Assembly (NCBI GenBank): GCA_002415135.1
Contig: DIBY01000005.1
Coordinates: 1-25,384, forward strand
Direction of reading: 5' to 3'
DNA length: 25,384 nt
Source of the DNA: Flavobacteriales bacterium UBA5040
GTDB lineage: Bacteria > Bacteroidota > Bacteroidia > Flavobacteriales > Weeksellaceae
Part shown: in pieces, positions 16,380-23,085 of the stretch
Layout: every line of letters begins with the position of its first letter
How positions within the stretch are numbered: position 1 is the first letter of the stretch
Notes under the pieces: model-generated
Told to the model about the DNA's origin: nothing
The model's input: the letters and a program-made list of their open reading frames with translations, nothing else
Database searches by the model: none
Program-made: the position numbers and the translations under genes

Positions 16380-18107
16380 TTTATCGGAAACAATCATTTG
16401 AAATAGAAGATCATACTTTTCTCCTAATTTTCTCTTAAGTCTTTGTTTTGATTTTTTAACGGCGTCAATCGTTATTCCCAAAAGTCCAGAAATTTCAGAG
16501 TTGGTAAAACCTAATTTCTGCAGTAAAATAATTCGCAGATTAGAATCCGTAATTTCAGGGAAATTTTCGATCAAACTATCGTAAAATTCGAAGTGCTCGC
16601 GTTGAAATTCATTCTTAAAATTTCGCCAGTTCTCTTCTGTCATTAAATGCGATTGAAGCAAATCATCTAACTTTACACGATCATTATCCTTGAAAGAAGA
16701 TTTTGATTCTTTAATATTTTCGATTTCTCCGTAGAGTTTTTGAATCTGAATATTTTTCTCCTTCAAAAAATCAATTTGGGAATCAAGCGTTCTATTTGCA
16801 TGTAAGAGTTTCCGTTCAATATTTAATTTAGAGTTTTCATAGTCTACAATTTTCTCTTCCATCAAAAGGCGTTTCTTCTTTTCCTGATTTTTAGCTTTTA
16901 AAAAAACAAAAAGCACCCCTAATAATATTAAACTGGCAATAGCGAAAATGACATTTTTCCAGAAAGACTCTGTTGCAAATTTTTGATTGGTGCTTGCAAT
17001 ATTCTGTTGATATTTTCTTTTTTGCATCAACCAGTTCGCTTGATTCAATGGAAGAACGCCATCGGTTTTATTTAGAGAGTCTTCCAGTATTTCTATTCTC
17101 CGTCTGATGCCCAACTCTTCGTGCTCTCTGCTCTCATTTTGCAAAATGGTCAACCTCAATTTTAAAATATCGAGTTCATTAATTTTAAAATAGGATTTAG
17201 AGGTGGCAATTTCGCACGCTTTTTTTACCGTTACTTTCGCTTCATCAATCTGATTATTAGCAATATATAATCTTGTTAACAGCGTATAGGCATACATCAG
17301 ATTTTTTTCACTTTTGGTTTCTTCAGAGATCCGAACATCTTCCAAAACCAATTGTATAGCAGTTTTATGATCTTTATTTCGCTCATAGATCTGTGCTAAA
17401 TTTCCCAGTGTTTTCGCATAGCGTAGCTGATCACCAATTGACTTTGATAAAGTTGAAGATTGCCGAATATTTTTTTCAGCATTTTTTAAATCACCTTTTT
17501 TAAAATAACTCATTCCTAAGTTATCTAAAATAGCTGCGTATTCAGAGGTATTAGGTTTAATGTATTCTTTGGCTTTTTTTAAATAGGCAATGGCTTCTGA
17601 GTCATCTCCTATCGTATCCATATAAAAACCAATTTTTGTAAAAGATTCCGCGGGTAATATTAATTGATTGGTGTCTGTTTTTTGAATTTTATCAATGGCA
17701 GCTAAAAAGACAGGCAAAGCTTTGGTCATTTGCCGATAATTATAAAGATAACCGGCGTAACTTAATGTTGCCCAGATTTCCAAAGGTTTCAGCTGAGCTT
17801 CAGCTGCGTGCCGAATTGCTTTGGTGTAATAATACTGACTTTTATCGTTGACTCTATCCACATTTTCCGCATATGCATTTGCTACCAAAACATCATATAG
17901 TATTTGGTCGCTTTTAGAATTACGGTCGATCAATGGTTGTAGAAAATTTTTTACGGAGGCGATATCACTCTTTGAATCTTTTTTTTGATTGATGATCTGC
18001 TCCCAATCTGAAACTTTATCATCTGATGAACTCAGACGTATTTTTTGCGCTTGCAATAAAATGGCAGACAGTAGTAATAATAAACTGGTAAAATATTTTA
18101 TTGCCAT
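16377..18107 (-). CDS. Membrane-anchored TPR / coiled-coil / helix-turn-helix regulator
   Basis: The 576-residue protein has a signal peptide (1-20), then a long all-helical region (about 60-340) with tetratricopeptide-like repeats (for example AAILDNLGMSYFKKGDLKNA, about 191-210, and YAKTLGNLAQIYERNKDHKT, about 230-249). Next come a single membrane helix (about 384-404), a charged coiled coil (about 405-470) and a C-terminal helix-turn-helix: LQKLGFTNSEISGLLGI, followed by TIDAVKKSKQRLKRKL (about 529-561). The topology suggests a periplasmic sensor arm and a cytoplasmic DNA-binding domain, so the protein would regulate transcription from the membrane. Similar TPR-HTH proteins are common in Flavobacteriia but mostly uncharacterised. 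There is no kinase domain or phospho-acceptor domain. It lies next to a 977-bp gap with two regulated small units. Whether it controls them is unknown. Confidence 0.75.
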   Translation of the reverse strand: MAIKYFTSLLLLLSAILLQAQKIRLSSSDDKVSDWEQIINQKKDSKSDIASVKNFLQPLIDRNSKSDQILYDVLVANAYAENVDRVNDKSQYYYTKAIRHAAEAQLKPLEIWATLSYAGYLYNYRQMTKALPVFLAAIDKIQKTDTNQLILPAESFTKIGFYMDTIGDDSEAIAYLKKAKEYIKPNTSEYAAILDNLGMSYFKKGDLKNAEKNIRQSSTLSKSIGDQLRYAKTLGNLAQIYERNKDHKTAIQLVLEDVRISEETKSEKNLMYAYTLLTRLYIANNQIDEAKVTVKKACEIATSKSYFKINELDILKLRLTILQNESREHEELGIRRRIEILEDSLNKTDGVLPLNQANWLMQKRKYQQNIASTNQKFATESFWKNVIFAIASLILLGVLFVFLKAKNQEKKKRLLMEEKIVDYENSKLNIERKLLHANRTLDSQIDFLKEKNIQIQKLYGEIENIKESKSSFKDNDRVKLDDLLQSHLMTEENWRNFKNEFQREHFEFYDSLIENFPEITDSNLRIILLQKLGFTNSEISGLLGITIDAVKKSKQRLKRKLGEKYDLLFQMIVSDK

Positions 18108-18352
18108 TTTTCGCGATCAATTTGTGAATGGAAATATACTATTTTTATAAGAAAAGAAAGAATTTCTATCTATTTAACAAATAAAAACTTCGATATAAAT
18201 CATATCTACAATCTATTAACCCGAAAAGCCTGAATAATTAAAAAGACATTTAAAAAAATAAAATCATATTAAATATACTTAAATAGCTAAAAATCAAATG
18301 ATTAATAATAACAACATTGAAATATACTTGTGAATTTCTCCTGTTTAAAAAA

Positions 18353-18371
18353 TTGTCCCTCTTTTGTCCAC
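18353..18371 (+). promoter_or_regulatory. Operator-like TTGTCC direct repeat, copy A
   Basis: Two TTGTCC hexamers at 18353 and 18364 (period 11 bp, one helical turn); the second extends to TTGTCCACC. A third TTGTCC (18409-18414) overlaps the end of the -7 box. The first hexamer lies exactly 51 bp upstream of the -7 box, the same distance as in copy B. An 11-bp direct-repeat period is typical of OmpR/PhoB-type activator sites; the actual regulator is unknown. Confidence 0.6.
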
Positions 18372-18378
18372 CCTGATA

Positions 18379-18411
18379 TTTGGCTTTATTTCCATCGAGA
18401 TGATATATTTG
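18379..18411 (+). promoter_or_regulatory. Promoter of small unit A
   Basis: TTTG (18379-18382), 21 nt, then TATATTTG (18404-18411), a full Bacteroidota -33/-7 pair. Initiation is expected near 18417. Confidence 0.6.
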
Positions 18412-18451
18412 TCCCAACACAACTCATAACCATGAAACTCAACTTATTTTA

Positions 18452-18532
18452 ATGATTTGCAGTTTTCGAATTCTAAAAACACAGATGATGATGAAACTTT
18501 TTACTTTTTGTTTTAACAAATCCGGTTTGTAA
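18452..18532 (+). CDS. Possible 26-codon micro-ORF in small unit A
   Basis: The ATG at 18452 overlaps the TAA of a preceding 6-codon ORF (18432-18452), the arrangement expected for translational coupling. The peptide has three consecutive Met codons (18485-18493), then KLFTFCFNKSGL, so translation might instead begin at 18485 and give 15 residues. It is mildly hydrophobic and basic with two cysteines. I recognise no family. The ORF is short enough to arise by chance, so confidence is low. Confidence 0.2.
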   Translation: MICSFRILKTQMMMKLFTFCFNKSGL

Positions 18533-18568
18533 AAAAGCCTTTTTAATTGGTAAAAGTTTCAGAAAATT

Positions 18569-18614
18569 AATGAAATTTAGTTATGGTAATCATTACTAAA
18601 TTTCATTTTTTTTT
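18569..18614 (+). terminator. Intrinsic terminator of small unit A
   Basis: A 13-bp perfect stem (18569-18581 with 18595-18607), an inner ATG/CAT extension and nine consecutive T's (18606-18614). Confidence 0.85.
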
Positions 18615-18687
18615 GCATTCTGTTTTAATCAGCTCCCCGATCTTATTTCTAAGTTTTTCTTATCATAAAAAAGTACAACTTTTCTAT

Positions 18688-18706
18688 TTGTCCACTCTTT
18701 GTCCAC
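18688..18706 (+). promoter_or_regulatory. Operator-like TTGTCC direct repeat, copy B
   Basis: TTGTCC at 18688 and 18699, again 11 bp apart, the second again as TTGTCCACC. The distance from the first hexamer to the -7 box is 51 bp, identical to copy A although the sequence between differs. Confidence 0.6.
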
Positions 18707-18738
18707 CTCTATAATTTCTTATTTTTATTGTTATTCTA

Positions 18739-18746
18739 TACATTTG
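18739..18746 (+). promoter_or_regulatory. -7 box TACATTTG of small unit B
   Basis: Exact TAnnTTTG match. No TTG -33 at a usable distance, which fits activation by whatever binds the upstream direct repeat. Confidence 0.6.
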
Positions 18747-18751
18747 TAGTA

Positions 18752-18856
18752 GAAAAAAAAAGAAATAAGTATTCAACTTGAAAACTTAAAGACTTAAAAA
18801 CACAAATGATTTTTTTTCCTCCTTTAACAATTAGTTAAAGGAGTTTTTTATTTTTT
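18752..18856 (+). ncRNA. Putative small RNA B (about 100 nt)
   Basis: Bounded by the unit B promoter and a strong terminator. The body is A-rich. The only ATG-led ORF (18806-18838, 10 codons) runs into the terminator stem, so coding is unlikely. The stretch CTTAAAAACACAAATGAT (18793-18810) resembles CTAAAAACACAGATGAT (18473-18489) of unit A, suggesting that the units are duplicates. Confidence 0.42.
18819..18856 (+). terminator. Intrinsic terminator of small unit B
   Basis: A 10-bp perfect stem CTCCTTTAAC/GTTAAAGGAG with an AATTA loop, followed by six T's, an A and six more T's. Confidence 0.88.
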
Positions 18857-19084
18857 CTCTAATTAATATTTTGCAGTTTTTCAGTCTTGAGAATTTACCG
18901 TTTGCTTACTTGGAAAAGTAAATAGAAAACTTTTGATCGAATAAGAATAAATTTCTCCCGAAAGTCAAACACTCCAGTTTTAAAATGAAATATGATATTT
19001 GATTTTCCTATCTAAATTACATTTTTAAATAGGTGTCACGAGAATTACATTTTTTTTAATTAAATTGAGAACAAATTTTATCCA
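18857..19084. other. AT-rich leader region before the SGNH hydrolase gene
   Basis: No ORF of note. Only a weak imperfect hairpin (CCTAT about 19008, ATAGG about 19030) is visible. No exact -7 box precedes the gene. The stretch 18108-18352 on the other side of the small units is likewise AT-rich, and I see nothing definite in it. Confidence 0.4.
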
Positions 19085-19741
19085 ATGAAAAAAACCTTTG
19101 CATTGCTGTTTACCTTTTTAATGTTATTTACTTTCAAAGCTCAGGACAAACCTGGTTTTTGGAACGACATTGAATATTTTAAACAGATCAATAAAGATAA
19201 CCCTCCACCGAAAGATGCAATTCTCCTGATCGGAAGTTCTTCCTTTACCATGTGGAAGGACGTTAGTGATTATTTCCCTGGAAAGCAGATCATCAATCGG
19301 GGATTTGGAGGCTCCAGTTTGAATGATCTTAATTTTTATTCTGATGAACTTTTAAAACCGTATTCGCCGAAGCAGATCATTGTTTACTGTGGTGAAAATG
19401 ATTTTGCGGGCAACGAAAAACTGACTGCGAGACAGGTGTTCAATCGATACAAGCATTTTTATGCGGAAATTAGAAAGTATTATCCGACTATTCAGGTTGA
19501 TTATATTTCAATCAAATTATCTCCAAGTCGTGAAAAACTTTGGCCAAAATTTATCGCTACGAATTCCTTGATTAAAAGATTTATGGATAAAAAGAAAACT
19601 GCCGACTATATCGATATTACAAAAGCCATGAATGGTGAAAACGGAAGGACAAGAAAAGATTTATTTTTAGAAGATATGCTTCACATGAAACCAAACGGTT
19701 ATGAAATCTGGGCTAAAGAAATGAAACCTTTCTTGAAATAA
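19085..19741 (+). CDS. Secreted SGNH/GDSL-type hydrolase
   Basis: The 218 residues carry a signal peptide (to about residue 20, FKAQ) and all four SGNH blocks: LLIGSSSF with nucleophile Ser52, NRGFGGSS (71-78) with the oxyanion Gly, GEND (103-106) with Asn105, and DMLH with Asp197 and His200. It is expected to be an exported esterase, acting perhaps on acetylated glycans or lipids as platelet-activating-factor acetylhydrolase-like members do. The gene lies 229 bp after a terminator and 47 bp before the hemerythrin-like gene, so those two may share a transcript. Confidence 0.85.
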   Translation: MKKTFALLFTFLMLFTFKAQDKPGFWNDIEYFKQINKDNPPPKDAILLIGSSSFTMWKDVSDYFPGKQIINRGFGGSSLNDLNFYSDELLKPYSPKQIIVYCGENDFAGNEKLTARQVFNRYKHFYAEIRKYYPTIQVDYISIKLSPSREKLWPKFIATNSLIKRFMDKKKTADYIDITKAMNGENGRTRKDLFLEDMLHMKPNGYEIWAKEMKPFLK

Positions 19742-19788
19742 ACAAATTCGAAATCACTAAAAAACAATTATAAAAATCTACTTAAAAT

Positions 19789-20238
19789 ATGAAAAGACAT
19801 GAAGCCTTAGTTCAGTTGAGCCGTGACCACCATTTTGGTCTATTGCTTTGCTGGAAATTAAAAGAAGGATTAAAGAAAGAAATTTCAGTGGAAAGAATGT
19901 CTAAATACATCGGGCTGTTTTACCTGCAAAATCTAAAACCTCATTTCGCAGAAGAAGAGGAAACTATTTTTAAAGTTTTAGGAGAGGATCATCCTTTAAT
20001 TAAGGAAGCAATTTCACAACACCGAACGTTTGAAAAAATGATAGGAGACGGTTTTAAAACACCAGCACAAATTGAAGAGTTCCGCGCTTTACTCGAACTT
20101 CATATCCGAACTGAAGAACGACAAATTTTCCCGGAAATTGAAAAACAAGCAACTGACGAGCAATTAGAAGATCTCTTAAAACTGGATCATCCTGAATTAA
20201 AAGAACCAGAATACGACGATATTTTTTGGAAGGACTAG
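19789..20238 (+). CDS. Hemerythrin-domain protein
   Basis: A 149-residue cytoplasmic four-helix protein with the metal-ligand pattern of hemerythrin HHE proteins: His14/His15, H52-FAE-E56, His78 and H105-IRT-E109. These would hold a non-haem di-iron centre that binds oxygen or handles iron or nitrosative stress. It is not clearly a YtfE/ScdA repair protein, because the N-terminal ScdA domain is missing. A terminator follows. The physiological role is inferred from the family only. Confidence 0.82.
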   Translation: MKRHEALVQLSRDHHFGLLLCWKLKEGLKKEISVERMSKYIGLFYLQNLKPHFAEEEETIFKVLGEDHPLIKEAISQHRTFEKMIGDGFKTPAQIEEFRALLELHIRTEERQIFPEIEKQATDEQLEDLLKLDHPELKEPEYDDIFWKD

Positions 20239-20273
20239 ACTTTTGAAAAGATCAAACTTTCATTAAAATAAAG

Positions 20274-20309
20274 AGAGCCGTTTCTATTTGAAATGGCTCT
20301 ATTTGTTTT
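20274..20309 (+). terminator. Probable intrinsic terminator
   Basis: An 11-bp stem (20274-20284 with 20290-20300, one G-T pair) with a TATTT loop. The T-run after it is interrupted (ATTTGTTTT). Confidence 0.65.
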
Positions 20310-20392
20310 AGTTTGAAACATTTAAAAACGAAAGATCTCGGTTGTAGAAAATTAAAATCGTTCACAACATTACAGTATCATATGCCCATACT

Positions 20393-20578
20393 TTACTTAC
20401 GGTTTCTCAACATTTTAATTAATAATGCAATCGACATAAAAAAACATACTAGGATTGCTGATCTTATTGCAATGTCAAAATCATTATTCAAGTAGTGACG
20501 TTTTTGGTTTACTACTAGGATAACGAACAGCAGTAATTCAATGATCTGTAAGGATAATAATTTTTTGACTGGTTCCAT
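20393..20578 (-). CDS. Small two-TM membrane protein, unknown function
   Basis: A 61-residue ORF with two hydrophobic helices (about 10-23 and 40-57) separated by a polar stretch QKRHYLNNDFD and ended by basic residues KMLRNRK. That pattern is unlikely in a random ORF. It lies downstream of murA on the same strand, beyond a probable terminator. No family is recognised. The overlapping ORF on the other strand (20313-20495) has no such features and is taken as a shadow. Confidence 0.45.
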   Translation of the reverse strand: MEPVKKLLSLQIIELLLFVILVVNQKRHYLNNDFDIAIRSAILVCFFMSIALLIKMLRNRK

Positions 20579-20612
20579 TTTATGTTAGCAATTTTATTTT
20601 AAACTCTTAATT

Positions 20613-20650
20613 AAAAAAAACAAAGACAACCAGTCAGATTGATTAGTTGT
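20613..20650 (-). terminator. Probable terminator of the DUF4290-murA operon
   Basis: On the minus strand a 10-bp stem with one mismatch (20641-20650 with 20626-20635) and a 5-nt loop is followed by CTTTG and eight T's. It lies 32 nt after the murA stop. Confidence 0.6.
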
Positions 20651-20681
20651 ATTTATTTATATTTGAAAAATTTTTCTTGTA

Positions 20682-21989
20682 TTAAATCCTTTCAATATCA
20701 GCACCAATAGCTTTCAGTCGTCCGTCTATATTTTCGTAACCACGGTCAATTTGTTCAATATTATGAATCGTAGACGTTCCTTCCGCTGAAAGTGCTGCGA
20801 TTAATAACGCATTTCCTGCTCTAATGTCTGGCGAAATCATTGTAGTCCCGCGTAGTGGATATTCATGATTCAAGCCAACAACAGTCGCTCTGTGTGGATC
20901 GCACAAGATGATCTGTGCACCCATATCTATTAATTTATCGACAAAGAACAAACGGGATTCAAACATTTTTTGATGAACCAGTACCGTTCCTTTTGCCTGA
21001 GTTGCAACAACCAAGATGATCGAAAGTAAATCGGGTGTAAATCCTGGCCAGGGCGCATCTGAAACCGTCAGAATCGATCCATCAATAAACTTCTGAATCG
21101 TATAATTTTCCTGAGCCGGAATAAAGATATCATCGCCTCTTTTCTCTAATTGAATTCCTAATTTTTTAAAGGTATTTGGAATCACTCCCAATTCATTCCA
21201 GTTGACATTTTTAATGGTAATTTCAGATTTCGTCATCGCTGCGAGCCCAATCCAGGAACCGATTTCCACCATATCAGGAAGCATCGTATGTTCTGTTCCG
21301 CGCAAATGGGTAACACCTTCAATAGTCAATAAATTAGATCCAATACCTGAAATATTCGCTCCCATTCTGTTGAGCATTTTGCATAATTGCTGCAAATAAG
21401 GTTCGCAAGCCGCATTGTAAATTCTGGTTTTGCCTTTCGCCAAAGCCGCAGCCATTACAATATTGGCCGTCCCAGTTACGGAGGCTTCCTCCAACAAAAT
21501 AAACTTACCGTGAAGTTCTTTTGCCTTTAACGTATAAAAATATTCTTTTTCGTCATAATGAAACTCTGCACCCAATTCTACCAATCCCTGAAAATGGGTA
21601 TCCAATCGGCGTCTTCCGATTTTATCACCACCCGGCGTCGGCATGTAGGCTTCTCCAAATCTGGCAAGCATTGGACCTAATAACATTACTGAACCGCGAA
21701 GTTTCGCACCATCTTGTTTAAAATCGTCGGATTTTATATAATCAAAGTTGACTGCATCTGCCTGAAACGTATAATCACCATGTCCATTTTTGGTCACTTT
21801 TACACCGAAATCACCCAGAATTTCGATCAACCGATTAACGTCATGAATATCCGGAATGTTCTTTACGCGAACTTCTTCATCCGTCAACAAGACTGCACAC
21901 AAAATTTGAAGCGCCTCGTTTTTAGCGCCTTGCGGTGTAATTTCACCATGCAGTTTTTTTCCTCCTCTAATTTGAAAACTTCCGCTCAT
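20682..21989 (-). CDS. murA: UDP-N-acetylglucosamine 1-carboxyvinyltransferase (MurA)
   Basis: MurA transfers enolpyruvate from PEP to UDP-GlcNAc, the first committed step of peptidoglycan synthesis. The 435 residues match the family. The PEP/UDP-GlcNAc site PQGAKNEAL contains Lys23 and Asn24. In the catalytic loop the usual PGGCxIGxRPxDLH reads PGGDKIGRRRLDTH, so Asp122 (codon at 21624-21626) replaces the cysteine that fosfomycin alkylates. That substitution is known to keep activity and give resistance in E. coli C115D and in Chlamydia and Mycobacterium enzymes. The gene starts 2 bp after the DUF4290 stop, in one operon. Confidence 0.96.
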   Translation of the reverse strand: MSGSFQIRGGKKLHGEITPQGAKNEALQILCAVLLTDEEVRVKNIPDIHDVNRLIEILGDFGVKVTKNGHGDYTFQADAVNFDYIKSDDFKQDGAKLRGSVMLLGPMLARFGEAYMPTPGGDKIGRRRLDTHFQGLVELGAEFHYDEKEYFYTLKAKELHGKFILLEEASVTGTANIVMAAALAKGKTRIYNAACEPYLQQLCKMLNRMGANISGIGSNLLTIEGVTHLRGTEHTMLPDMVEIGSWIGLAAMTKSEITIKNVNWNELGVIPNTFKKLGIQLEKRGDDIFIPAQENYTIQKFIDGSILTVSDAPWPGFTPDLLSIILVVATQAKGTVLVHQKMFESRLFFVDKLIDMGAQIILCDPHRATVVGLNHEYPLRGTTMISPDIRAGNALLIAALSAEGTSTIHNIEQIDRGYENIDGRLKAIGADIERI

Positions 21990-21991
21990 TC

Positions 21992-22633
21992 TTATTTCCG
22001 GTTTTTATTGTTTTGAAAATTCTTTCTGTTATTTTGAGTTTTAGGTTGATGTCTTGGGTTTGATTTATTGCTTCGGTTGGTCGCATAATAAATTTTACTT
22101 TTCTCCAAAGAATCTAAAACAGTTAAATCCAGACGGTTTTCCGAAAGGTCTTTTAAATGACGGAAAATAACCTCATCCTGTACATGTTCTTTATTGTAAA
22201 CATTATAAGATTTCTTCATATTGTTCGCGATCACCTGGATCAACGCGTCTTTTTCGTCACCAGCTTCCAGTTCAATCGCTTTATCGATCAACTGTAAAAT
22301 GCTTTTTCCGTAAAATTTAAAATCACCCTGTAATTTCGGATATTCCATTCGTTTAGGTTTCACCTGCATTTCTTCTGGAGTAGGAATATGATAAGGCGAA
22401 TCAACGTCTAAATCATACTTCGCCAGAATAAAAAGATGATCCCAAAGTTTATGTTTATAATTCGATTCATCTCGAAGCTGTGGATTTCTTTGTCCCATGA
22501 AATCTACAATCGCCACGGCCATTTCGTTACGCTCGTCCCTATTTTCGAGTTCCTGACAACGCTCAACAAGCTGCTGTATAATTCGGCCGTATTCCGGCAT
22601 TTGGAGTTGCGTTTTGCTAGTATTATATTCCAT
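21992..22633 (-). CDS. DUF4290 family protein
   Basis: A 213-residue soluble protein. The body is helical and acidic (QQLVERCQELENRDERNEMAVAIVDFMGQ and LQLIDKAIELEAGDEKDAL), while the last 30 residues are an Asn/Lys/Arg-rich, probably disordered tail that could bind nucleic acid. It belongs to the Bacteroidota DUF4290 family, which lies next to murA in many members of the phylum (recalled). It sits 2 bp upstream of murA and shares its promoter. No function is established; conserved linkage suggests a role tied to envelope growth. Confidence 0.85.
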   Translation of the reverse strand: MEYNTSKTQLQMPEYGRIIQQLVERCQELENRDERNEMAVAIVDFMGQRNPQLRDESNYKHKLWDHLFILAKYDLDVDSPYHIPTPEEMQVKPKRMEYPKLQGDFKFYGKSILQLIDKAIELEAGDEKDALIQVIANNMKKSYNVYNKEHVQDEVIFRHLKDLSENRLDLTVLDSLEKSKIYYATNRSNKSNPRHQPKTQNNRKNFQNNKNRK

Positions 22634-22638
22634 AAGTG

Positions 22639-22646
22639 CAAATATA
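22639..22646 (-). promoter_or_regulatory. -7 box TATATTTG of the DUF4290-murA operon
   Basis: Exact TAnnTTTG on the minus strand, 5 nt before the DUF4290 ATG at 22633, implying a very short leader. Confidence 0.5.
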
Positions 22647-22691
22647 AGAATTTGTTAAGGTTAATAGTTTTAGTTGTCTGAATATTTTTTT

Positions 22692-22827
22692 GGGCGTGCC
22701 CCTCGCCTTCCGCTTTCCCACTACTCGGGTCGGTCTTCGGCTCCCAATCTTTTTTTTGACAGAATTTATTTTAAAAGAAGAGTTCGAAAAAAAAAAAAGG
22801 ATTTCCACCTACGCCCTCACGCAAACC
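22692..22827 (+). repeat. GC-rich, foldable REP-like intergenic element
   Basis: GGGCGTGCCCC opens the element, CGGGTCGG and CTCCCAATC follow, then a T-run, an A-run, GGATTTCC, ACGCCC and CTCACGC. The ends GGGCGT (22692-22697) and ACGCCC (22811-22816) are complementary, and AATC plus T8 can pair with A-run plus GGATT. It is much richer in GC than its surroundings. The phrases resemble a dispersed repeat I remember from Flavobacteriia intergenic regions, but this was not searched. Confidence 0.55.
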
Positions 22828-22905
22828 TGATCAACAATTGAAATCCATTTTAAAAATGAAATTAAGGAATATTAGAGTAAACATTTGACCTTGATCAAGT
22901 AAGTT

Positions 22906-22950
22906 TCGGCTAAAGCCAGTGGAAAATCCCCGATATTAAATCGGCTAAAG
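22906..22950 (+). repeat. Two copies of TCGGCTAAAG
   Basis: Identical 10-mers at 22906-22915 and 22941-22950, followed by CC and ACCGCTCC respectively. This resembles another common intergenic repeat of the group. No gene is seen between 22634 and 23077. Confidence 0.45.
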
Positions 22951-23007
22951 ACCGCTCCTATTGATCGTAAAAAAAAATGATTATGAAAAACGAACTCATT
23001 ACAATAA

Positions 23008-23085
23008 GGTCTATTATCTTTCATCTAACAGCGAAGCGGTCTATCATCTTTGATCTACCAGCACAGTGATCTATAATCTAAGATA
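23008..23085 (+). repeat. 30-bp tandem repeat, about 2.6 copies
   Basis: Units start at 23008, 23038 and 23068 with GGTCTATTATC, GGTCTATCATC and GATCTATAATC; the first two are full 30-bp units ending CAGCGAAGC and CAGCACAGT. The third copy runs into the 3' end of the DCC gene and supplies its stop codon (23078-23080). Confidence 0.7.

Larger units (their letters stand above)
18417..18614 (+). ncRNA. Putative small transcript A (about 200 nt)
   Basis: Bounded by a full promoter and a strong terminator, with no conventional gene inside. It contains two tiny ORFs: 18432-18452 (MKLNLF) and 18452-18532 (26 codons), joined by a TAATG stop-start overlap. It could be a regulatory RNA, a peptide mRNA or both. 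The transcript is inferred only from the sequence signals. Confidence 0.4.

Noticed and set aside
18806..18838. 10-codon ORF in small unit B
   Set aside because: It runs through the terminator stem and has no extended coding character.
20313..20495. 60-residue plus-strand ORF
   Set aside because: It overlaps the minus-strand ORF with clear membrane helices and has no recognisable features itself.
22623..22808. 61-residue minus-strand ORF over the GC-rich repeat
   Set aside because: It is low-complexity, basic and lies within the repeat element; it is probably not translated.
22692..23085. CRISPR array
   Set aside because: Repeats are of three different kinds and directly abutting or few, without uniform spacers or cas genes.
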